64,000 bases of DNA, taken from the NCBI RefSeq assembly GCF_900111825.1, contig NZ_FOJM01000007.1:186001-250000 (forward strand), written 5' to 3'. Position 1 is the first letter of the stretch. Each line of letters opens with the position of its first letter. This document shows, one piece after another, positions 1-7,240 of this stretch. Source of the DNA: Pedobacter suwonensis (GTDB taxonomy: Bacteria > Bacteroidota > Bacteroidia > Sphingobacteriales > Sphingobacteriaceae). The notes under the pieces were generated by a model. It made no database searches. It worked only from the letters and a program-made list of their open reading frames with translations, and was not told the origin of the DNA. The position numbers and the translations under genes were made by a program.

Positions 1-586
1 TTATCCATACAAAAGGCCTGAATATACCCACCGCGTAAGTTTTGCTTATTACCGGGGCGAGTACATGCAAAAACTTTTTCAGGACGGTGGTGATAAAAGG
101 ATTACTACCTGGTTTAATGAAGATATTTTTGCCGACAATGGTAAGTTCATGATGTTAAAATATGCCAAAAACTCTTTTATCGTAGGGGAGGAAGATGCCA
201 ATCCGGATAATACCTTTATGATTTTTAGATATGGGGGTGAGCTTTTGCTTGCAGCAGAGGCGCTGGCCAATATCGATGAGGATGCCGAAGCCATAAAACT
301 CGTAAATATGGTTAGGAACCGTGCTGGTGCATCTCCCTATACCTCTTCAAACGGAGATCTTAAAGAATTTATCTTTTACGAACGTTCAAGAGAACTGATT
401 GGCGAGGGACACCATTATTTTGATCTTGTTAGAACGAAGAGAATCTTGAACAGTCAGTATTCTTACAACGTACTTACATCCGATAAATTTAGTCGTGGTG
501 CCTGGACCTGGCCAATTAACCAAAATGCGCTAAACAACAACCCATTTATGAAATTGAATGATTACTGGGTTAATGGTGGTAATTAA
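1..586 (+). CDS. SusD/RagB family outer-membrane nutrient-binding lipoprotein, C-terminal part
   Basis: Cut by the left edge. The frame is open from base 2, ahead of the first Met at 65, so at least 194 C-terminal residues are present. The stretch ending EGHHYFDLVRTKR and the closing tryptophan-rich tail (WTWPINQNALNNNP) are typical of the SusD/RagB C-terminus, where an 'ER.REL..EG..Y.DL.R' signature precedes the last helix. Family knowledge: SusD-like lipoproteins sit on the cell surface as a lid over a SusC TonB-dependent transporter and bind glycans or other polymers. The SusC partner should lie just left of the window. The next gene starts 16 bp downstream, so this is the upstream member of the operon running to 7045. 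The ligand cannot be read from this fragment. Confidence 0.9.
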   Translation, partial: YPYKRPEYTHRVSFAYYRGEYMQKLFQDGGDKRITTWFNEDIFADNGKFMMLKYAKNSFIVGEEDANPDNTFMIFRYGGELLLAAEALANIDEDAEAIKLVNMVRNRAGASPYTSSNGDLKEFIFYERSRELIGEGHHYFDLVRTKRILNSQYSYNVLTSDKFSRGAWTWPINQNALNNNPFMKLNDYWVNGGN

Positions 587-602
587 TTATAATAAAAGAC
601 AT

Positions 603-1343
603 ATGAAAAAGCTAATTTTTGCTTGTGCTGCTTTACTGCTTGTGTTAAATGCTTGTAAACGTGATGAATATTATCGGGATGGAGGTCTGGCCAATCCTAA
701 TTTTAACGGGAACATGCTTCAATATTTACAGGCTAAAAAAGTACCATTTGATACCATAGCCCAAATTGTAAAACTGGCGGGTATGGAAAGCACCTTTTCT
801 AATGAAGACTTTACATTTTTTGCACCTGATGATGAGGTAATTAAGAAAACAATTGGTACAGTTAAAACCGGTGGATTGAATAATTTTCTCTTTTATTCAG
901 GAAAAGATACTGTTAAAACGCTGGATCAGATTAGTCCGGTAATCTGGAAGAGATATTTGCAACGCTATATGTTTAAGGGTGTGAATAAATTAAAGGACTA
1001 TCAACAGATCGATTTTGATGTTAAAAGTGTTTATCCAGGCGGTTTGTATTATTCTCTAGGGGGTAATATCTCAAATATCGGGGTAACCTATGGCACCGCA
1101 AATAATATCAAGTATATCGGGTACCGCCAGTTAAATCTGACCTATATCCCTGATGCTTCAAAACCTAATGATAACTGGTACATCAATAAGGTAGCGTCAT
1201 CTGATATAAAACCTACCAATGGCGTTGTGCACACTTTGGCCTATAATGAAACAAGAGGTGGCGCTTATTTCGGTTTCAACGAGCGCGATTTTTTTAGTGA
1301 TGTGTATTACAGTGGACTAACACCGTCTGATTCTTCGAAATAA
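603..1343 (+). CDS. Fasciclin-domain surface lipoprotein of the SusD operon
   Basis: 246 residues. An upstream in-frame Met at 558 lies inside the SusD gene; the start at 603 is preferred because it opens directly on a lipoprotein signal peptide with the acylated Cys at residue 18. The middle of the protein (LQYLQAKKVPFDTIAQIVKLAG, then FTFFAPDDEVI) resembles the FAS1 fold, where the 'FT.FAP.d..' strand is the hallmark. FAS1 domains mediate adhesion or ligand binding. Seen in a SusD operon, it is probably an auxiliary surface binding protein, but that role is inferred from context. The FAS1 match is divergent in the second half. Confidence 0.75.
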   Translation: MKKLIFACAALLLVLNACKRDEYYRDGGLANPNFNGNMLQYLQAKKVPFDTIAQIVKLAGMESTFSNEDFTFFAPDDEVIKKTIGTVKTGGLNNFLFYSGKDTVKTLDQISPVIWKRYLQRYMFKGVNKLKDYQQIDFDVKSVYPGGLYYSLGGNISNIGVTYGTANNIKYIGYRQLNLTYIPDASKPNDNWYINKVASSDIKPTNGVVHTLAYNETRGGAYFGFNERDFFSDVYYSGLTPSDSSK

Positions 1344-1377
1344 AATCGCATTTGGAGTGACCTCAAGAAATTAAACC

Positions 1378-2997
1378 ATGAAAAAAATTAAATTAATATT
1401 CGCAATAATCACCCTGCTGGCTTTTAGCTTTCAGGGATGTAAAAAGGCCGACGATGTGATTCCCGATCCATACGCCGATGCCAAATCGCCTTTAGGGGTG
1501 GCCATTTCACAAACTGATGTACCTGTTCCTGCTGTTGGTAATGTTGGTACCTCCGTGGTGATCAAAGCTTCTGGCTTTGATAAATATAAAGATCAGTTAA
1601 CCTTTATGTTCAATGGTGAAAAGGCGGAGGTAGTTAGTGTAACGCCAACAGAAATTACGGTTAAAGTTCCGGAAAGCGGAAGTACAGGCGTAACATCCAT
1701 CGCCATTGGCGATCAGTTATTTATTGGTCCTACTTTTACGGTAACGGGGCTTATTAAGATTGATCCCACTTTTAAAGCCACAGCAGGCACCAACGGTTTT
1801 GTAAGTCAGGTATACGAAATGCTTGATGGAAGGAATATCGTAGTTGGTAATTTTACAAATTTTGATAACAAAGGCGGTGTGGTTCCGATTAACAGGATTG
1901 CAAGAACATCACTGGATGGAGAATATGACCGTACTTTCCGTACAGGAAGGGGGGCTAACGGTAGTTTGGCCAGGATTTTAGAGATTGGAGGCCGTTTTAT
2001 TATAGCAGGTGGTTTTAGCGGATTTAACCAGCGTACCGAAAACATCAGCAATATTACCAGTTTGTTCACCAGCGGAGCAATCGACACCGTAAAAATCCAA
2101 ACAAAGAGAAAGCCAACGGTAACTGATACCGTTACCCAAAAATGGTTTCCGAGGTTTAACGGTGGCACCAATGGTTTTATCAATCGCGTATATGCGCATC
2201 AAGGGAAAATTCTGGCTACCGGTGATTTTAGATATTATGTTAAAAGAACTTATGATAAGTTTAACTATGACCTATCAAGAGATACGGTAATTTTGGATAG
2301 TACAGAAATCCGCCAGGTTTTGCGCTTTAATTTAGATGGCAGCCTTGATAAAACATTCCGTTTTAATACCGCTACAAATAAGGGAAAAGAAAGTGCAAAC
2401 GGACCTATCGATACTTACATGCATACTGAGGCTGAGAAGTTAGAAAAACTGGTGGTGTTTGGTAATTTTACCACTTTCGATGGTCAGCAAGCTAACCGCA
2501 TCATCCGGTTAAATGCTGATGGTAGCATTGACCCTACTTTTACGCCTGGCACCGGTGCAGATAATGGCATATATTCCTGTACTTACAATGTAACCACAAA
2601 AAAATACGTGATCACCGGAAGTTTTACGCACTATAACGGTAAAGCAGCTTTAGGTGTTGCCGTTTTAAACGATAACGGCACTTTAGACGAATCATTCAAA
2701 TCGCTGAACTTCGAAGGAGGGCAAGCTGATTTTGCCAAACAGCTTAGCAACGGGTTAATTGTGGTAAGTGGCTATTTTATCAAATATAATGGCATCACCA
2801 GAAATGGGTTTATGGTTTTAACCCCAACAGGAACATTGGCGAAAGGATACAATTCAACCGGTCCGTTTAGTGGTAGCTTAGCTGATGTAATTGAAACCAA
2901 ATCTGCAGATGGTAAAAAAGCATTATTGCTAATCGGTGGGTTTAGCCGTTTTGATAATTTACCATTATACAATATGATTAGAGTAACCATCGAATAA
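1378..2997 (+). CDS. IPT/TIG and delta-60 repeat lipoprotein
   Basis: 539 residues with a lipoprotein signal (Cys21). Residues about 40-125 look like an IPT/TIG immunoglobulin-like domain (VVIKASGFDKYKDQLTFMFNG, then VKVPESGSTG). From about 130 onward there are repeated units of the delta-60 (DUF5122) type, each with 'R.n.DGs.D.tF..g.g.ng' followed by 'y..GdF..yng'; four or more such units can be counted by eye, for example around RLNADGSIDPTFTPG. This repeat usually folds as a beta-propeller. It follows the fasciclin gene by 34 bp and belongs to the same operon. A cell-surface binding or scaffolding role is inferred; no enzyme motif is seen. Confidence 0.8.
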   Translation: MKKIKLIFAIITLLAFSFQGCKKADDVIPDPYADAKSPLGVAISQTDVPVPAVGNVGTSVVIKASGFDKYKDQLTFMFNGEKAEVVSVTPTEITVKVPESGSTGVTSIAIGDQLFIGPTFTVTGLIKIDPTFKATAGTNGFVSQVYEMLDGRNIVVGNFTNFDNKGGVVPINRIARTSLDGEYDRTFRTGRGANGSLARILEIGGRFIIAGGFSGFNQRTENISNITSLFTSGAIDTVKIQTKRKPTVTDTVTQKWFPRFNGGTNGFINRVYAHQGKILATGDFRYYVKRTYDKFNYDLSRDTVILDSTEIRQVLRFNLDGSLDKTFRFNTATNKGKESANGPIDTYMHTEAEKLEKLVVFGNFTTFDGQQANRIIRLNADGSIDPTFTPGTGADNGIYSCTYNVTTKKYVITGSFTHYNGKAALGVAVLNDNGTLDESFKSLNFEGGQADFAKQLSNGLIVVSGYFIKYNGITRNGFMVLTPTGTLAKGYNSTGPFSGSLADVIETKSADGKKALLLIGGFSRFDNLPLYNMIRVTIE

Positions 2998-3026
2998 CAG
3001 ATTAAGCTAACCAGATATAAATTAAG

Positions 3027-4730
3027 ATGAGTATGATGAAAAAATATAGATTATTGATTGGCTTAATCGCAGCAATAACCGCCACAGCCATATTTTCTTG
3101 CAATAAAGAATTCGAGAGAACCATTGGGGATAAAAATGCAAGTGATACTACAACCGTTAAATACGGAAACCGCAAGGTCCTTTATTTAATAGTTGATGGC
3201 GCTAGGGGGCAATCGGTTTTAGATGCCAATACGCCAAATATCGATGCCATTTTACCGCACGCAATCTACACCTGGGTTGGTTTAAGTGATCCTGATGCAA
3301 CGGCAAATGCAACTAATTGGGCAAATATGTTAACCGGGGTTAAAAAGGAGAAGCATAAGGTTAACAGTGATGCATTAACGAACAACAATCTGCAGAATTA
3401 CCCGATAATCTTCAACAGGATCAAAGAGGCAAGTGCAAAATCGAAAATTGTTACCTATACGCCTTCGGCGGTTTTTAAATCGTTAAACACGGGGGCTGAT
3501 GCCAGTAATCTGGTGGCAGATGATGATGCAGTTAAAGCAGGTTTGATCAGCAATATCGGCAGTGATACCGCATCAGTTATTGTAGGCCATTTTACAGGAG
3601 TTAATGCAGCAGGGGCAGCCTCTGGATATGATGTTTCTTTTCCGGCATATAAAGCAGCGATAGAAAAATTTGATACCGGTGTAGGTGAAATTCTTGCAGC
3701 ATTAAAAAAACGCCCAAATTATAACAATGAACAATGGTTGGTGGTTATTGCCTCAAGTGCTGGTGGGCAGTATACCTTACCTGCAAATGCCGATGACCAG
3801 ACCATTTTTAGCCAACCCAAAGTAAATGCATTTGTAATTTATTATGCACCAACCTACAACAAACGAATTTTAACAAAGCCGTTTACGGGTAACCGGTATT
3901 TGGGCAAAACCATCCGTTTTAAGGGCGAGAACGTGAGGGCACAGGTTGACGCTGCTGATGCCAATGTTTATAATATTGACGATACAACAAAGGTGACCAT
4001 TGAGCTAAAGGTTAAAAAGAATGAAGACAGGTTTTTCTGGCCAAGTGTGCTCGGCAAGCGTAACGAGTGGTCCAGCGGCCATCCAAGCGTAGGTTGGGTA
4101 ATCTATTTAGAAGAAGACTATTGGTATTTTGAGTGGCGGGGCACTAAAGATGGAGATTATCACCAATGCAGGGGCGGAAGTTTTGCTAAAGGAAAATGGA
4201 CAAACCTGACTGCAAAAATTGAAGTGCGTAACGGACAGCGTTTTGTACGCACCTATACCAATGGTACCTTTAACAATGAACTCGAAATTACCGGTTCAGG
4301 TTCATTGGCGAATTCCAATCCTTTAAAACTGGGATTTTTGAACGGAAATGGCCACGGCTCGCCTGATGTATATGTCAGCGACATCCGCTTTTTTAAATTC
4401 TCTGTTCCTGATGGAATGATTGGTAACTATGCCTGTCAAACTTCAATAGATCAAAGTCATCCATACTTTAATTTTCTGGTAGGGTACTGGCCTGCAACAG
4501 ATGGTAATGGCAATATCATGGCAGATATCAGTTCGCAGGCACATGATTTTAAATTTCAGGGAACGTATGACTGGGAGAGTTTTAATGATCTGATCTGCCC
4601 GCCAGCTCCGGAAACACTGGCCGTATTTGTTCCGCAAACAGCAGATATCCCGGCGCAGATTATAAACTGGTTAAAAATTGCCAATAAACAAACCTGGAAA
4701 CTTGATGGCCGCGTTTGGTTAGATCAATAA
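3027..4730 (+). CDS. DUF4983-type lipoprotein: degenerate alkaline-phosphatase-like domain plus LamG-like domain
   Basis: 567 residues; the start may be the Met at 3027 or the fourth codon at 3036. The lipoprotein Cys is residue 25. Residues about 50-275 follow the alkaline phosphatase/phosphodiesterase fold (LIVDGARG, NWANMLTGV, then 'Y.AAIEKFD.GVGEIL'). However, the positions that normally read D-H-x-G-H carry N193-A-A-G-A197, and the usual D-H pair near 244 is S244-A245. The metal site therefore appears lost. Residues about 300-460 look like a LamG/concanavalin-type beta sandwich (KLGFLNGNGHGSPDVYVSDI). A polymer-binding rather than catalytic role is inferred. It lies in the SusD operon, 29 bp after the previous gene. 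Confidence 0.8.
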   Translation: MSMMKKYRLLIGLIAAITATAIFSCNKEFERTIGDKNASDTTTVKYGNRKVLYLIVDGARGQSVLDANTPNIDAILPHAIYTWVGLSDPDATANATNWANMLTGVKKEKHKVNSDALTNNNLQNYPIIFNRIKEASAKSKIVTYTPSAVFKSLNTGADASNLVADDDAVKAGLISNIGSDTASVIVGHFTGVNAAGAASGYDVSFPAYKAAIEKFDTGVGEILAALKKRPNYNNEQWLVVIASSAGGQYTLPANADDQTIFSQPKVNAFVIYYAPTYNKRILTKPFTGNRYLGKTIRFKGENVRAQVDAADANVYNIDDTTKVTIELKVKKNEDRFFWPSVLGKRNEWSSGHPSVGWVIYLEEDYWYFEWRGTKDGDYHQCRGGSFAKGKWTNLTAKIEVRNGQRFVRTYTNGTFNNELEITGSGSLANSNPLKLGFLNGNGHGSPDVYVSDIRFFKFSVPDGMIGNYACQTSIDQSHPYFNFLVGYWPATDGNGNIMADISSQAHDFKFQGTYDWESFNDLICPPAPETLAVFVPQTADIPAQIINWLKIANKQTWKLDGRVWLDQ

Positions 4731-4761
4731 CAGATTTGCTGACCATTTAAAATAGCATAAA

Positions 4762-6198
4762 ATGAAAAAAACTATATATATCGCATTGATAAGTTTAGCC
4801 ATCATTGGCGTTTATTCTTGTCGCAAATCAAAAATTGAAGACTTAACATTGCCCGATCCCAATACCCGTAGTATAACAGGGGAAGGTATTGTTGCCGGAA
4901 AGGTTTCCATAGATAACGAATACGTTAAGGTGCCTTTTAAAATTTCTTTAACCGGCGTTGCAGAAGAGGCCTTCCAGGTGGGTTTAACTTTAAATAATGA
5001 TACCGTTGCCCAGTTAATTAATAATGGAACCATCACCAACGCGGTACTCATGCCGTCTACAGCAGTTGAGTATCCAAATGTAATCAATGTGGCTTATGGT
5101 ACCGATAACAGTGAAGGTATTGCCATTGTCCGGCGGTCCGTATTGGAGCGCAATTATGGTAAAAAAGTTGTTTTTGCATTAAAGCTTTCAGCTCCGGGTA
5201 AAGGAAACAAAATTGCTGCCGGTAAATCTACCATCATGGTAATCATCAATACTTCTGATCTGCTGAAATCTACCGATTTACATTACTTAACATTCAAAAA
5301 CGCAGGTATCTACAATGTGGTATATCAGGGAGATTATATAGTGGGACCTGCAGGGGTAACCATTCCGCTCATTGTAAATCTAGAAAATCAGCCATCAACA
5401 GCTTTCAATATTAAAATCAAAGAAAATATTGATACCGTTAGTACGCTGGTAGGTAACGGAACGTTGCCTGCTGATGCCATACACCTGGCTGCCAAAGATT
5501 ATAGTGTTGATACTTTGGTTCGCTTTGCCACAGGCGCTTCCAGTGCAGTGGTGCGGCTTCAGATCCCATGGCCGGTTTTTGATGCCAACATTGTTGCCAA
5601 TAAGAAATTTGCATTCGCCTTCAGTATTAGCGAGGCAAACAATCATGTAATTCACCCTACAAAAAGTAAGTTAATTGTGGTGGTGGATCCTAACGTAAAT
5701 TTGGATAATAACTCTTACATTACTGGAAACGGTACCGGTTTAACCGCGAGATATTATACCAACACCCAGTTAGACCCGGATGATGGACGCGCACCATTTG
5801 TAACAAGGATAGATGAGACCATTAACTTTAGTGGCGATGGATGGCCAGATAATGTAAAAAATGCCTCGGGGACACAATTAAGCCGGGATAATTTTGCCAG
5901 CAAATGGAAAGGCGAGTTTTTGGCGCCCGTACGTGGTACCTACACTTTTTATCAAACCCGTTGGGATGATGGTTCCAGACTATATGTAAATGGTGTTGCT
6001 TTGGTTGATGATTATACCACTCAATGGGATAAGGACTCACGTAAAGGTACCATATTTTTAGAACGCGGAAAACGTTACACCATTGAGGCACATCACCGTG
6101 AAAATGTGGGCGGTCAGCAAGCTTATTTAGAAATTGAAGTGCCAAATATTTTATCCAAAAGGGTAATACCAAAATCTCAGTTATTCCCAACACCTTAA
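4762..6198 (+). CDS. DUF1735-type and PA14-domain lipoprotein
   Basis: 478 residues with signal peptide and lipoprotein Cys20. Two tandem DUF1735/BT_3987-like segments (about 35-165 and 180-310) show the pattern 'F.V.L..N.dTV..LI..GT...A..L' and 'vrrs.l...yGKKV.FALKLS'. Residues about 325-470 match a PA14 domain (GLTARYYTNTQLD, then TYTFYQTRWDDGSRLYVNG, then RYTIEAHHREN), a carbohydrate-binding beta-barrel found in glycosidases and adhesins. This domain combination is usual for surface glycan-binding lipoproteins in Bacteroidetes uptake operons. It starts 31 bp after the DUF4983 gene. Ligand unknown. Confidence 0.82.
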   Translation: MKKTIYIALISLAIIGVYSCRKSKIEDLTLPDPNTRSITGEGIVAGKVSIDNEYVKVPFKISLTGVAEEAFQVGLTLNNDTVAQLINNGTITNAVLMPSTAVEYPNVINVAYGTDNSEGIAIVRRSVLERNYGKKVVFALKLSAPGKGNKIAAGKSTIMVIINTSDLLKSTDLHYLTFKNAGIYNVVYQGDYIVGPAGVTIPLIVNLENQPSTAFNIKIKENIDTVSTLVGNGTLPADAIHLAAKDYSVDTLVRFATGASSAVVRLQIPWPVFDANIVANKKFAFAFSISEANNHVIHPTKSKLIVVVDPNVNLDNNSYITGNGTGLTARYYTNTQLDPDDGRAPFVTRIDETINFSGDGWPDNVKNASGTQLSRDNFASKWKGEFLAPVRGTYTFYQTRWDDGSRLYVNGVALVDDYTTQWDKDSRKGTIFLERGKRYTIEAHHRENVGGQQAYLEIEVPNILSKRVIPKSQLFPTP

Positions 6199-6211
6199 AT
6201 ATTAATCAGAT

Positions 6212-7045
6212 ATGAAAAATAACATGAAAAGATTATTTACTCTCCTATCTCTTTTAATACTTATTGTAATTACCACAGTAAAGTGTAAGAAAGATGCGGA
6301 AGAGGTTGTGCCTGTAGTGGACGAACCTAAACCAACAGCAGGTTTTACCTATGTGAGGCCTGATACGGTAAAGTTTTTAGAGTATCAGTTCACCGGTACC
6401 TCTACAAATTACAAAACTTTATTGTGGCAGTTTGGAGATGACAGTACTTCGGTTTTAGTTAATCCAAAACATACCTACCGTTTCCCGGGTAAATATAAAG
6501 TAACATTAACCACCAGAAATGGCCAGGGTTATTCTGCCGCAAAAGAAGTGATTTTAAATATTGTTGATCCCAATTTCGACCCTACCAAAATCGGAGAAAA
6601 TTATATGCGCACTATTGGAGGCATATTTTCGGTAAACTTAGAAGCTGGTGCCGGACCCGATTCTAATGAGGGGTCGAAAAAACTGGTGGATGGCGACATT
6701 ACAACCAAATTTTTACAGGCAGGTTTTGATGGTACGCAAAGATGTACATTTGAACTCACAACGCCGCAGGTGGTTGGCGCTTACACTTTAACTTCGGGCA
6801 ACGATGCCGAAGACAGGGACCCACGGTATTGGATTTTACAGGGGTCAATAGATGGTATTCAGTATACCGACTTACATACGGTAACCTCTTGCCCCTGGGC
6901 CAATTCAGGTGAAAGACGCGTAACCAAAAGGTATTATTTCGACAATTTTGTAGCCTATAAATTTTACCGCCTTTATATCAAAGCCAATAGGGGAAGCCGT
7001 TTATTCCAGTTATCAGAGTGGACTATCAATAAAAAACAGCCTTAA
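6212..7045 (+). CDS. PKD plus F5/8 type C (discoidin-like) lipoprotein, last gene of the SusD operon
   Basis: 277 residues, lipoprotein Cys25. Residues about 45-115 form a PKD domain (LLWQFGDDSTSVLVNPKHTY is the typical 'W.FGD..ts....p.H.Y' strand). Residues about 125-275 look like a discoidin/F5-8C carbohydrate-binding domain (EGSKKLVDGDITTKFL, then FYRLYIKANRG, then LQLSEW-type ending). No catalytic module is visible, so this is most likely another surface binding protein. The gene is 13 bp behind its neighbour and is followed by a perfect 11-bp hairpin and T-run, marking the operon end. Confidence 0.83.
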   Translation: MKNNMKRLFTLLSLLILIVITTVKCKKDAEEVVPVVDEPKPTAGFTYVRPDTVKFLEYQFTGTSTNYKTLLWQFGDDSTSVLVNPKHTYRFPGKYKVTLTTRNGQGYSAAKEVILNIVDPNFDPTKIGENYMRTIGGIFSVNLEAGAGPDSNEGSKKLVDGDITTKFLQAGFDGTQRCTFELTTPQVVGAYTLTSGNDAEDRDPRYWILQGSIDGIQYTDLHTVTSCPWANSGERRVTKRYYFDNFVAYKFYRLYIKANRGSRLFQLSEWTINKKQP

Positions 7046-7070
7046 TAAATAGCGCTCTACACATCTGAAA

Positions 7071-7105
7071 AATACATGAAGCCTGAAAACTTCATGTATT
7101 TTTTT
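7071..7105 (+). terminator. Rho-independent terminator of the SusD-type operon
   Basis: Perfect 11-bp stem AATACATGAAG / CTTCATGTATT with an 8-nt loop, followed directly by a run of T, 26 bp after the stop of the PKD-F5/8 gene. Very strong intrinsic terminator geometry. Confidence 0.93.
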
Positions 7106-7116
7106 AGACTATTACT

Positions 7117-7139
7117 TTAATTGTCGATTAGACAATTAA
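7117..7139. promoter_or_regulatory. Perfect 9-bp inverted repeat ahead of the glutaminase-family gene
   Basis: TTAATTGTC-GATTA-GACAATTAA, a perfect dyad with a 5-nt centre, about 100 bp upstream of the next start codon and just behind the operon terminator. It has no T-run of its own, so an operator for a dimeric regulator is more likely than a second terminator. This is inference from symmetry and position. Confidence 0.45.
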
Positions 7140-7240
7140 AATAGACTTCTTTTCATAAAGCAAATTATATTTTATACTTTAGTAAAACGTTTAACTAATA
7201 TTAATCTAACCATATATACTACCGGATTTCAACACACACT

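Noticed and set aside
1806..2202. Two antisense frames within the delta-60 repeat gene
   Set aside because: Opposite-strand frames in a repetitive beta-rich gene; no start signal or recognisable product.
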